Positions 45,009 through 51,967 of a stretch of 64,000 nt of DNA are shown piece after piece. A program made the position numbers and the translations under genes. Origin of the DNA: Verrucomicrobiota bacterium. Its GTDB lineage: Bacteria > Verrucomicrobiota > Verrucomicrobiia > Limisphaerales > UBA11320. The stretch is taken from contig JACQFQ010000030.1 in assembly GCA_016199985.1 (NCBI GenBank), positions 1 to 64,000 of the forward strand, given 5' to 3'. Under the pieces are notes generated by a model, which was given only the letters and a program-made list of their open reading frames with translations, made no database searches and was not told the DNA's origin. Position 1 is the first letter of the stretch. Each line of letters starts with the position of its first letter.

Positions 45009-46454
45009 TCAATACACCAGCACCAACGCCGTGGCTTGCTCAACCGAGTTCACCACATCCTCGAATTTGCGGCGCTCGGTGTTCGGATCCTTGAGGCGCG
45101 CGGCGATTTCGGGGACGGACTCCAGGAAACCCAGCAGGAAGCTGCTCTTCACGGCGTAGCTCACATTCTCGGCGAGAGCGCCGCTCGTGGCGAGAGCGGC
45201 CTTCGGGTTGAGCTTCGAAGCCACAATGCCGATGACATTCCCCAGCTCATCCACCAGCGCGCCGCCGGAGTTGCCGGGCTGAATGGGGGCGCTGATCTGG
45301 AAATGACGCGCGTCATCCAGGGCGCCCGAGAGACCGCCAATTTCGCCCTTGGCCAGCTTGGGCGAGTAACCCTGCAAACCGACGTTGGGAAAACCCACTG
45401 TGGCCACGCTGGCCCCTAGTCGCACGCCCCGGCTGGAAGAGACGGGCAAGGCCGCGAACTTGCCATCCACCTTGAGCAATGAAAGGTCGTTCAGCTTGTC
45501 GACCTTCACCACTTTGGCGGAGACCGCGCCTGCGCCTGTGAGGATGCGCACGTTCGCTCTGTCGCCGGCGACATGTTCGTTGGTGATGAAGTAGCCGTCG
45601 TCGGTGATAAAGAAGCCTGTGGCGGTGGATTCGGGGCGGGATTGGGCGATGGCCTCGCGGGGAATGGGGCTTTCTGAAGGTGAACTCTTCCGGGCCTGAA
45701 ACAGGCCGGCCAGCCGCTGGCCTTCCGCTCGTTGCGACGGCGTCAAAGTCTGTTCGATTCTTGAGATCTGCGCTCTGGCATCCTCCCGGCCGGCGGCGCC
45801 TGCGAGTAGAAACCACATGTAGGCTTGGAGCTCATCCTTTGGCACGCCTCGGCCATCCGTGTACATCCCGCCCAAGTTGAATTGCGCATTGGGCAGACCC
45901 TGGTCAGCGGCCTTGCGGTACCACTTCACGGCCTCCGCCTCGTCCTTGGCCACGCCTTGGCCCTTCTGGTACATGAAACCCAGGTTGGATTGCGCGTCCG
46001 CCAAGCCCTGGTCCGCGGCTTTTCGGTACCATTTCACGGCCTCGGCTTCGTTCTTCGTCACGCCTTGGCCATTTGCGTACATCATGCCCAGGTTGAACTG
46101 TCCACTGGCATGATCCTGGTCCGCGGCCTTGCGGTACCACTTCACGGCCTCGGCCTCGTCTTGGGTCGCGCCTCGGCCATTCGCGCGCATCACGCCCAGG
46201 TTGAATTGCGCGTTTGCCAGGCCCTGGTCCGCGGCCTTGCGGTACCACTTCACGGCCTCCGCCTCATCCCTCGTCACGCCTTGGCCCTTCTCGTGCATGA
46301 AGCCCAGGATGAACTGCGCGGCCGCGTCGCCCTTCTCTGCTTTGGCGTTCAACTCGTCAAGGGACTCCGCGGCCTGACAATGACACAGACCGGCGAGCGT
46401 CAGGATGCGCAGCGCGACGAGGAGTCGGAGGAGTCGGAGAACGCTGTTGCGCAT
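45009..46454 (-). CDS. Secreted Sel1-repeat protein with trypsin-like serine protease domain
   Basis: 481 residues with a signal peptide (LLRLLVALRILTLAGLCHC). Five or so Sel1-like repeats of 36 residues (EAVKWYRKAADQGLANAQFN) occupy about residues 35-245. The C-terminal third is a chymotrypsin-fold protease of the DegP/HtrA type without a PDZ domain: His in FITNEHVAG, Asp in KLNDLSLLK, Ser in QPGNSGGALVD. The DNA of the repeats is nearly identical at 108-bp spacing (for example 45916, 46024, 46132, 46240). It ends the host segment next to the mobile element. Confidence 0.85.
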   Translation of the reverse strand: MRNSVLRLLRLLVALRILTLAGLCHCQAAESLDELNAKAEKGDAAAQFILGFMHEKGQGVTRDEAEAVKWYRKAADQGLANAQFNLGVMRANGRGATQDEAEAVKWYRKAADQDHASGQFNLGMMYANGQGVTKNEAEAVKWYRKAADQGLADAQSNLGFMYQKGQGVAKDEAEAVKWYRKAADQGLPNAQFNLGGMYTDGRGVPKDELQAYMWFLLAGAAGREDARAQISRIEQTLTPSQRAEGQRLAGLFQARKSSPSESPIPREAIAQSRPESTATGFFITDDGYFITNEHVAGDRANVRILTGAGAVSAKVVKVDKLNDLSLLKVDGKFAALPVSSSRGVRLGASVATVGFPNVGLQGYSPKLAKGEIGGLSGALDDARHFQISAPIQPGNSGGALVDELGNVIGIVASKLNPKAALATSGALAENVSYAVKSSFLLGFLESVPEIAARLKDPNTERRKFEDVVNSVEQATALVLVY

Positions 46455-46703
46455 AGCCTCACGTCTAGAGGGCGCGCGAAGTTTTTGGAAGGCTTTTCAG
46501 GGAATCGAACGTCCCGAGCCCTTCCCATTTTGGAGCAGCGATGTGGAGAAGCCAGCTGTCCAGCATTGCGGGGCGTGATGAGAGAATCCCAAGGGCGGTG
46601 GGCGGAGCCGCGCTTTAGGGAGCAAGGGCTCGCGGGTTTCTTCCGGAGCGCCGCGACCCTGCTGGGGTTTCCGCCTTCGCGTTCGCTGTGATCAAGCAAA
46701 AGC

Positions 46704-46726
46704 TGGTGCCCGCGACAGGACTTGAA
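46704..46726. repeat. attL, 23-bp direct repeat of the tRNA-Leu 3' end
   Basis: Starts TGGTGCCCGC and ends GGACTTGAA, identical to 58610-58632 within the tRNA gene; flanking bases differ on both sides. It holds the CCA, discriminator, acceptor strand and part of the T arm on the minus strand. No further tRNA sequence follows, so this is an attachment-site copy and not a gene. Confidence 0.9.
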
Positions 46727-46827
46727 ACTACACAGTCCCGCCGCGGGCCCCATGGCGGCTTACGGTGCCGCCTCCGTGGTCGGGCCATCATGATCTAGCG
46801 GCTCCATGCCGCCCGGAAACGGGATGA

Positions 46828-47052
46828 TCACGCGGCCTTCGATTTTGGGGTGCGGGTTTCCTTATGCGGAACCTCGAGCTTTAAGGGTAACTCAACCCGC
46901 CCGCCCTTTTCGGCAATGGCTTTGAGGCCCGCCGAAACGATTTTGCTGAGAAGCCAGGAAAAGCTTTCCCCGGTTCCATCGGCGATCTTCTTAGCCAACG
47001 CCGCATCACCTTCATTCAGATAGAGGCGCTGAACAAACGCTTTCTGGTCCAT
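46828..47052 (-). CDS. Small ribbon-helix-helix-like regulator, candidate element repressor
   Basis: 74 residues from the ATG at 47052; a TTG at 47091 is an alternative lying in the operator. The pattern QRLYLNEGDAALAKKIADGT and ESFSWLLSKIVSAGLKAIAE fits one beta strand and two helices of an RHH protein. It is transcribed divergently from the early operon, and repeated TGTCA/TGACA half-sites fill the shared promoter. Role as the lysogeny repressor is inferred from fold pattern and position. Confidence 0.55.
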   Translation of the reverse strand: MDQKAFVQRLYLNEGDAALAKKIADGTGESFSWLLSKIVSAGLKAIAEKGGRVELPLKLEVPHKETRTPKSKAA

Positions 47053-47075
47053 ATCGGGGCAGAGTAGCTCACAAT

Positions 47076-47148
47076 TGTCATAGAATGTCAAACTTTGACA
47101 TTGACAAGCATTGCTCCTCTTTGCCCATTGTGTTGTCAGTTGTTGACA
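47076..47148. promoter_or_regulatory. Operator array of TGTCA/TGACA half-sites between divergent units
   Basis: Two dyads TGTCA-N5-TGACA occur at 47086-47100 (a perfect 7-1-7 palindrome, TGTCAAACTTTGACA) and 47134-47148 (TGTCAGTTGTTGACA). Extra half-sites at 47076-47080 and 47102-47106 give 10-bp and 6-bp phasing. This fits cooperative RHH binding and would cover promoters of the repressor and the early operon. Confidence 0.7.
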
Positions 47149-47151
47149 CTT

Positions 47152-47352
47152 ATGACATCCACAAAACGAACCAAGAAAAAGCCTCCCGTCCGGTACGTCC
47201 GCGGGAAGCTCACGGACCTTGTCTGGCAGGGTCTCCTAGTCCTAAGCCGCGAGAACGATGGCCTCAACTCCATCGATCTTGTCACCATGCTCCTCCATCG
47301 AGGGGCGCTCTCTGTTTGCTCGCCTCCAATCCTCGACACTCAACGAAAATGA
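47152..47352 (+). CDS. First early-operon protein, basic, unknown
   Basis: 66 residues starting with a Lys/Arg/Pro-rich tail (MTSTKRTKKKPPVRYVRGKL) followed by a helical segment (DLVWQGLLVLSREN). Its stop overlaps the start of the next gene (ATGA), which supports it as real. The basic character suggests nucleic-acid binding. Starts 4 bp from the right operator dyad. Confidence 0.5.
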   Translation: MTSTKRTKKKPPVRYVRGKLTDLVWQGLLVLSRENDGLNSIDLVTMLLHRGALSVCSPPILDTQRK

Positions 47353-47606
47353 ACTCATCACAGTCTCAGTCTCCCAAGCTCGAAGCTCTCCAGCTCGAAC
47401 ACTCCATTTATGCCGTCCTTTACAAGGCGGCCTTCGGAATCCGCTGGCGCGCCTCGGACAAGTACGAATCGGCCATGGTGAAAGTCGAACAGGACACGTT
47501 CGCCCTGGACCCGTGCGCCTGCGCTCTAATGCACCAAGCCCGCGTGACCCTCCGGTGCCAGCTGCACTTGCAGCTGGTCCGGGCAAAGGAACAGGTGCGG
47601 CTATGA
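47349..47606 (+). CDS. Early-operon protein, unknown
   Basis: 85 residues (MNSSQSQSPKLEALQLEHSI). Probably alpha-helical with two Cys close together (CACAL). It overlaps its neighbours on both sides by 4 bp. No family recognised. Confidence 0.5.
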   Translation: MNSSQSQSPKLEALQLEHSIYAVLYKAAFGIRWRASDKYESAMVKVEQDTFALDPCACALMHQARVTLRCQLHLQLVRAKEQVRL

Positions 47607-47836
47607 GAATATGCTTTGAAACAGTAAAGATCCGCGACCTCACCCGGAATAAAGCCTTCTGGTTCTTCATGCCTGATGGATCACTGCGGCGTGTGGTTTA
47701 CGAGGCAGCGGTCAAATCCCCAGGGAGCAGTTTTCGGTGTTATCTGTTCCGCACAATGGACGGCACAACCAAAGAGCTTACCCGCGCAGGCGTGGCCGGC
47801 TTGATCTTAAACATTAAAGGCGAGAAGCCCCTATGA
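47603..47836 (+). CDS. Early-operon protein, unknown
   Basis: 77 residues (MRICFETVKIRDLTRNKAFW). Mixed alpha/beta pattern with basic surface residues. ATGA overlaps at both ends show translational coupling. Upstream AGG in ACAGGTGCGG is a weak ribosome-binding site. No family recognised. Confidence 0.5.
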   Translation: MRICFETVKIRDLTRNKAFWFFMPDGSLRRVVYEAAVKSPGSSFRCYLFRTMDGTTKELTRAGVAGLILNIKGEKPL

Positions 47837-48087
47837 ATCTTGAAATGCGAAACCTCGTGGAGGGCGCCACTCTCAAGATGCTTGGCCTGCTGCATTCCAC
47901 ACTGTTCAAGCAGTGGGCCTGGGGAGCGAACTCTCCGGAACAATTGGAGGAACTGGTCAAAGGCATCATGAAGATCGAATCCTGCGCGAATCTTGTGCGG
48001 GAAGACGGGTGGAAAATCATCCGCCAGCAGACCCTTGAGCGAGTACAGGTCAACACCCAGGAGAGACCATGGACCCTTACGAACTAG
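47833..48087 (+). CDS. Early-operon protein, unknown
   Basis: 84 residues (MNLEMRNLVEGATLKMLGLL), predicted helical. It overlaps the next gene by 19 bp, so the start of that gene lies inside it. No family recognised. Confidence 0.5.
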   Translation: MNLEMRNLVEGATLKMLGLLHSTLFKQWAWGANSPEQLEELVKGIMKIESCANLVREDGWKIIRQQTLERVQVNTQERPWTLTN

Positions 48088-48296
48088 TCCGCGGCATGGT
48101 TGTGGACACGGGCGATCTTTTTGAGGACGGCCCCACGGCCGTTTTCATCAGGTTCGAATATGAGAGCCATGTCCCTAACGGGGAAATGCGGAGGGAACAC
48201 TTCCGATTCCTCCTGACAGCCTCGGCGCGCGTCGTGACCCTCTCCCCCGACGAAATCCGAAAACACGTCGAACTCATCCCCAAAAAACTCCTATGA
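48069..48296 (+). CDS. Early-operon protein, unknown
   Basis: 75 residues (MDPYELVRGMVVDTGDLFED), beta-rich with acidic N-terminus and a helical end. ATGA overlap with the following gene. No family recognised. Confidence 0.5.
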   Translation: MDPYELVRGMVVDTGDLFEDGPTAVFIRFEYESHVPNGEMRREHFRFLLTASARVVTLSPDEIRKHVELIPKKLL

Positions 48297-48511
48297 CAAC
48301 GCCAACTTTGGGGCTGAAAATCAAGGCCGACAGGCGCACGCGCCTGGCGCATCTTTTCGAGTTTGAGCACGGCAACAAGCGGATCCGCGTTCTGTTTGAT
48401 CCCGCGGCCGAGGAGTTTGTTTTCCGGGCCTTGCACGCGCGCCAGGCGCTCTGCATCCCGGCGCGGCGCCCTTACTTCGAGCGGCTCCAGCAACCGGAGT
48501 TGCCGCTATGA
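48293..48511 (+). CDS. Early-operon protein, unknown
   Basis: 72 residues (MTTPTLGLKIKADRRTRLAH), basic, mainly beta strands then a helix. ATGA overlaps on both sides. No family recognised. Confidence 0.5.
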   Translation: MTTPTLGLKIKADRRTRLAHLFEFEHGNKRIRVLFDPAAEEFVFRALHARQALCIPARRPYFERLQQPELPL

Positions 48512-48780
48512 AGGATCACATGGCGCCACAACTCAGCAGTCGCGAGGCCCTCAAGAGGGGGATTCTGGCGGTCATGCGGTCTCACAAGGAAGGCGGCCCC
48601 AATCAAACGGACGCCTGCACCGTCAGCCAGATTTGCTACTGGCTGGGGGCCGATCGGAAGTATGTTTCGCCGCGCGTCAGCGAGCTCGAGCGCGACGGGA
48701 GGATCGTCAAGGTGGGTTTGGTGGGTAACGGCCGCCGCGGCCGGCCTGAGGGCCTTTACCGCCTCGCCGATGGCCTCTGA
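48508..48780 (+). CDS. Winged-helix DNA-binding protein
   Basis: 90 residues. LSSREALKRGILAVMRSHKE, then CTVSQICYWLGADRKYVSPR and VSELERDGRIVKVG form a complete helix-turn-helix with wing. It directly precedes and overlaps the initiator-like gene by 11 bp, so it may control replication or late transcription. Classification rests on motif reading only. Confidence 0.6.
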   Translation: MKDHMAPQLSSREALKRGILAVMRSHKEGGPNQTDACTVSQICYWLGADRKYVSPRVSELERDGRIVKVGLVGNGRRGRPEGLYRLADGL

Positions 48781-49369
48781 CGCTCGGCTGATCAAACTCC
48801 GTCGGGAAGCGGCTCGAGACACCACGCTTCCCGACGGAGCCTTCCGGCTCCTTTCCTGCCTCATCGAATGGTTTTGGGGTTCCCCGCACGGCATAGAGGA
48901 CGAATTCTTCATGCCCTGGTCACGGGTGGCCGCCTGGTGCGGGACGGCCGGGGACCAGAGTTATCGCCGGATTGAACAGCTGGTTTCCCACGGAATTTTG
49001 CGCAAGGGCGAGCTCGCAGGATGCCCGCCAAAGCGCGGTTTTTTTTGGGGCCCCAATTCCCGCTTATATGCGGCAATTGAATCCCGCAAAAATGCGGGAA
49101 TCAATTCCCTCAAAAATGCGGGAATCAATTCCCTCAAAAATGCGGGACACCATAAAGGTACTCCCTTCGGGAGAGAGAAAAAGGAGAGAGGAGACAATAG
49201 CGGGCCTGTGGCCCGGCAAGGAGAGGGGGGGGGGGAGACTCGTGCAGCGCCTGCCGGCGCTGACGTCAAATCGACGGCTCAATATATCGCGGATCTGCGG
49301 GCGGCGATTGCGCCGGCCTCATCAGGAGTGAAGGGGAAAGATTCCGGCGCCCGGAGGCGCCGCAAATGA
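48770..49369 (+). CDS. Replication initiator-like protein with internal iterons
   Basis: 199 residues from the ATG at 48770. Residues about 19-75 (LPDGAFRLLSCLIEWFWGSP, WSRVAAWCGTAGDQSYRRIE, QLVSHGILRKG) form a winged helix as in phage and plasmid initiators (lambda O, DnaD-like). The 8-residue repeat KNAGINSL (first at about 107) is encoded by 24-bp DNA repeats that look like an origin. The C-terminus is low-complexity and basic. No HUH or helicase motif is present, so it is a DNA-binding initiator by inference. An 11-G run (49225-49235) in the gene could slip. Confidence 0.5.
   Translation: MASDARLIKLRREAARDTTLPDGAFRLLSCLIEWFWGSPHGIEDEFFMPWSRVAAWCGTAGDQSYRRIEQLVSHGILRKGELAGCPPKRGFFWGPNSRLYAAIESRKNAGINSLKNAGINSLKNAGHHKGTPFGREKKERGDNSGPVARQGEGGGETRAAPAGADVKSTAQYIADLRAAIAPASSGVKGKDSGARRRRK
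49082..49147 (+). repeat. Iteron-like repeats, candidate origin of replication
   Basis: The 12-bp core AAAAATGCGGGA occurs at 49088-49099, 49112-49123 and 49136-49147, with an exact 24-bp period. Between cores lies the palindrome GGGAATCAATTCCC (twice), and TCCCGCA-AAAA-TGCGGGA at 49082-49099 forms a hairpin. Iterons inside the initiator gene are known from lambda O and others. Confidence 0.6.
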
Positions 49370-49423
49370 CATGAGTTTAGGCTTGGGCCTGATCCCCGCA
49401 GGATTCCAGCCAGAAAAGGGACC

Positions 49424-49624
49424 ATGAAAAAACCAGACGAAGAGCCCACGGGCAGCCCTTGCGACAATCACGGATGCCGCAACCCATCGCCACCGAAGAT
49501 TCGCAAATGCGCAAACCCTAATTCTTCCATCACATTTTGCGGTTGCTGCCCGGCATGCCGGATGGAATGTGTGCTGCGCGAACTGGTCCGCCTTAGCTCG
49601 GGCCCGAGGCCGCCCTGGAAATAA
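49424..49624 (+). CDS. Small cysteine-rich protein, unknown
   Basis: 66 residues from the ATG at 49424 with AAGGGA 4 bp before it. Eight Cys, four or five of them clustered near the C-terminus (CGCCPACRMEC), suggest a zinc ribbon or disulfide-rich fold. A DNA-binding zinc protein or a regulator is possible. No family recognised. Confidence 0.5.
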   Translation: MKKPDEEPTGSPCDNHGCRNPSPPKIRKCANPNSSITFCGCCPACRMECVLRELVRLSSGPRPPWK

Positions 49625-49627
49625 AAT

Positions 49628-49658
49628 CGCCTGCCATGGCTTGAAGCCTAGGCAGGCG
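49628..49658. terminator. Compound hairpin after the early genes
   Basis: CGCCTGCC pairs with GGCAGGCG (8 bp) and encloses GGCT-TGA-AGCC. There is no T-run after it, so it may be a factor-dependent terminator or an RNA-stability or DNA-replication structure. Confidence 0.4.
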
Positions 49659-49732
49659 AAAGAACCCAACGGGTCTCAGGGCCAACCGGCGCTCTGGGGC
49701 GCTCTCCAGCGTAGCCCATATCCTCCGGTTGA

Positions 49733-49759
49733 CGCCCCGAATTAAAACGGATCGGGGCG
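49733..49759. terminator. Second hairpin before the late genes
   Basis: CGCCCCGA pairs with TCGGGGCG (8 bp) over an 11-nt A-rich loop. Followed by an AT-rich stretch leading to the HTH gene at 49779. With the previous hairpin it separates the early and late modules. Confidence 0.4.
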
Positions 49760-49778
49760 GAAATGCAAATCGGATTTT

Positions 49779-50030
49779 ATGACGCGCGTCAAATTTTCGG
49801 CCTTGGCCCAAAAATTGGCCATGGCCTACTTCCACCACGTCCGCAGGGCCATGAGCACGCGCGACACAGCAAAGGCGCTGGGCATGAGCCGGCGCAACGT
49901 CCGGCAGGCCGAAGCCCGGGCGTTGTGCAAGCTCCTGTGGAAAATGGGCCAAGCTCGGCCCCGCCCAAATCACGGGCAATATGATTTAATCTTGGGCGAT
50001 GAAAATCCACCGAAGCCCGGACCCCGCTGA
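49779..50030 (+). CDS. Helix-turn-helix protein (sigma-region-4-like), candidate late regulator
   Basis: 83 residues. STRDTAKALGMSRRNVRQAE is a clear HTH, reminiscent of sigma region 4 or of phage late regulators, flanked by a short helical N-terminus and a flexible Pro-rich tail. First gene of the late module, overlapping the next by 32 bp. Control of late transcription is inferred from position. Confidence 0.55.
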   Translation: MTRVKFSALAQKLAMAYFHHVRRAMSTRDTAKALGMSRRNVRQAEARALCKLLWKMGQARPRPNHGQYDLILGDENPPKPGPR

Positions 50031-50283
50031 GGGCGGTAAATCCGAAAAACCCACCGAAAAACCCAAAACCGAAAGCGCCAAATTCGCCAAAAAGGCCGAC
50101 CGGAATATTGGCCTGGAAGAAAAAGTGGCCCGCCTGGAGGATGAAAATCACGGGCTTAAAAAAAGAAGCGGAGACCAGGAGAAAATCCTCAATGAAGCCC
50201 GGAAAATCCCTTCCCAAGTCACACCAAAAAAATCCCTCCTGGACGATCTCATGGAATGGGCGGGTTTTGGGGAGGGCGCATAA
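49999..50283 (+). CDS. Coiled-coil protein, unknown
   Basis: 94 residues. After a Lys/Pro-rich start (EKPTEKPKTESAK), residues about 38-68 (LEEKVARLEDENHGLKKRS) form a coiled coil. Possibly a structural or scaffolding protein. Stop is adjacent to the next start (ATAA then ATG). Confidence 0.5.
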   Translation: MKIHRSPDPAEGGKSEKPTEKPKTESAKFAKKADRNIGLEEKVARLEDENHGLKKRSGDQEKILNEARKIPSQVTPKKSLLDDLMEWAGFGEGA

Positions 50284-50916
50284 ATGTTGGGAAAACTCTT
50301 TGGCGGCGGTAAGGGCGTGGCAGAGGAACAGGAAGGCGCGCCGGCAAGTCCGCAGATTGATCCGGGAAAGCCGCCTCCGGAAAACGTCACAGCGGATCTT
50401 GACCAGGTGGCTGAAAAGCACACCGGCAAGCGGCCGCGTGGCCGGCCGCGCCTGGACGGTCGGCCGGCTGGATCTGTTCGCCCTCCGGCGGCAGAGCCGG
50501 CAATGGACGGCGCGGCAAGTCCACAAGGGCCTCTCGTGGATCCTTATCCAGTCGATCCGCTACTGGTTAAGCGCACGATCAAGACGCTTCTCAAAGTAGT
50601 CGACGGCTACACATGCCGGCGGATCTACGGCACCACGCTCCGGATCACGGCTGACGACAACCTGGCGGCGTCCTTCGCCGCGGAAGTGGGGCTGACGGAG
50701 GAAGAGTCGACGCTCATTTCCGATCTCTCGGCTGTGCTCGCTCAAAAGTATCAGCTGGCGGGAACCTACGCTCCGGAAATCTTGCTGGGCGTGTGTGTGG
50801 CCGGCTACGGGACGCGCTGCTACATGATGCTTCAAAAGCTCGATGAACTGGAAGCCAAGCTCGCCCCCAAGGAGAAGGCGGCCCCGGCTCCGCCGGCGGA
50901 TCAAAAAGCCGCGTGA
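50284..50916 (+). CDS. AT-hook-like basic protein with helical C-terminal domain
   Basis: 210 residues. A Pro-rich N-terminus carries RPRGRPRL (50-57), an AT-hook-type GRP core, then residues about 85-190 form an alpha-helical domain (LVKRTIKTLLKVVDGYTCRR, ILLGVCVAGYGTRCYMMLQK). A GGGGAGGG box 7 bp upstream gives a good ribosome-binding site. It overlaps the packaging ATPase by 4 bp, so DNA binding during packaging or virion organisation is a reasonable inference. Confidence 0.6.
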   Translation: MLGKLFGGGKGVAEEQEGAPASPQIDPGKPPPENVTADLDQVAEKHTGKRPRGRPRLDGRPAGSVRPPAAEPAMDGAASPQGPLVDPYPVDPLLVKRTIKTLLKVVDGYTCRRIYGTTLRITADDNLAASFAAEVGLTEEESTLISDLSAVLAQKYQLAGTYAPEILLGVCVAGYGTRCYMMLQKLDELEAKLAPKEKAAPAPPADQKAA

Positions 50917-51542
50917 TGCAATTCGCGCATCGCTCCTCAAAAATTCTGATCACGGGGCGCAGCGGGACAGGCAAAACAACCTACTTCCTGCGCTACCTGG
51001 TCGGGGCTGACCACGGAAAAAAGTTCGTGTTCGACGGCGAGGGCGAGCTTGGCCACAAGCTGGGCCTGGCGGCCGCCCGATCCACCGATCAACTCGGCGC
51101 GCAGCTCTGGCGCCGGAGTCCGTATGTCATTTTCGATCCGTCCGCGATGTTCGCCGGAGAGCACCGCAAAGCCTTCAACTTTTTTTGCGAGTGGTCATTC
51201 ACCGCCTCAAAATCGATCCGCGGGAAAAAGCTTCTGGCCGTCGACGAACTCCAAAAAATATCCGACAGCCACAGCATCGACTGGGAATGGTCGCTTGTGC
51301 TGGAGACCGGCCGGCGCTGGGGCCTGGACATGGTCGCCATCTCCCAAGCGCCCAACCTGATCCATAACCGAGTCCGCAATCAGCTCACGGAAGCCGTCAC
51401 GTTCGCGCACAATGACCCCAACGCGCTCTCTTTCCTGGAGGGTGTGGGGTTTGACCCTCTCCGGATTCAAAGCCTGCCTAACGGGGCGTTCATCGCTCGC
51501 AACCTGGTCAACCAGGCCGAAGAGCACGGCCGCGTTTTTTGA
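50913..51542 (+). CDS. FtsK/HerA-like virus packaging ATPase
   Basis: 209 residues, compact like PRD1 P9. Walker A GRSGTGKT (15-22), Walker B LLAVDE (107-112), and MVAISQAPNLIHNRVRNQLT (the Q-containing sensor and arginine region of HerA/FtsK ATPases). DNA-translocating ATPases of this A32/P9 type pack the genome of membrane-containing icosahedral viruses. No transmembrane segment is seen, which speaks against an inovirus Zot protein. It lies two small genes before the capsid candidate, a usual arrangement. Confidence 0.8.
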   Translation: MMQFAHRSSKILITGRSGTGKTTYFLRYLVGADHGKKFVFDGEGELGHKLGLAAARSTDQLGAQLWRRSPYVIFDPSAMFAGEHRKAFNFFCEWSFTASKSIRGKKLLAVDELQKISDSHSIDWEWSLVLETGRRWGLDMVAISQAPNLIHNRVRNQLTEAVTFAHNDPNALSFLEGVGFDPLRIQSLPNGAFIARNLVNQAEEHGRVF

Positions 51543-51671
51543 TCCCGCCCATAGTCCGATGGCCGTGATAGAAGAACCTCACTTGGCTGTAGGCCGCTGA
51601 ATCGCCCGCAGGAACGGGCGCCATCGGTTGAACTGTCCCGGCCCGTCGCTCCGTCACGCGGCAATTCTCCC

Positions 51672-51779
51672 ATGAAAAAGGTCATCTTCTTCGGAATTCT
51701 GGTGGGCGCGGGCTTGGTGGCCGTGTGGCTCAGCAACAACGTCGATTCGATCTCCAAAATCACGGCAGGAAAAAAGTAG
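51672..51779 (+). CDS. Tiny membrane protein, 35 residues
   Basis: MKKVIFFGILVGAGLVAVWL and a short polar tail. One membrane helix (about 4-20). Its stop TAG adjoins the next start, with no gap, supporting a real coupled gene. Possibly a virion membrane protein. Confidence 0.55.
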   Translation: MKKVIFFGILVGAGLVAVWLSNNVDSISKITAGKK

Positions 51780-51962
51780 ATGCCGGATCGACAAGACAAG
51801 GCGGCCTTTGACGCGGCGTTGAAAGACGACCAGGCGGAATCCTCGGCATGGCCCGATGGCTTCGCCGCATCGCCCGAGCAGCAACTGCTCCTGGCGATGA
51901 TCCGCGAACAGGCCAGAACCAACAAACTCCTCCAACAAATTTTGGCCCTCAAGGCCCCTTAA
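51780..51962 (+). CDS. Small helical protein before the capsid gene
   Basis: 60 residues, MPDRQDKAAFDAALKDDQAE and then a helix LLLAMIREQARTNKLLQQIL. No membrane segment. It lies 5 bp before the capsid gene; an assembly or scaffold role is possible. Confidence 0.55.
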   Translation: MPDRQDKAAFDAALKDDQAESSAWPDGFAASPEQQLLLAMIREQARTNKLLQQILALKAP

Positions 51963-51967
51963 AAACC

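Noticed and set aside
45870-46330. CRISPR-like or MITE repeats
   Set aside because: The 108-bp units are in-frame Sel1 repeats of 36 residues.
46704-46760. A second tRNA gene at the left end
   Set aside because: Only 23 bp match the tRNA 3' end and no stem-loop structure follows; it is an attachment-site copy.
49082-49147. CRISPR array
   Set aside because: The 24-bp units have no variable spacers and lie in frame in a gene.
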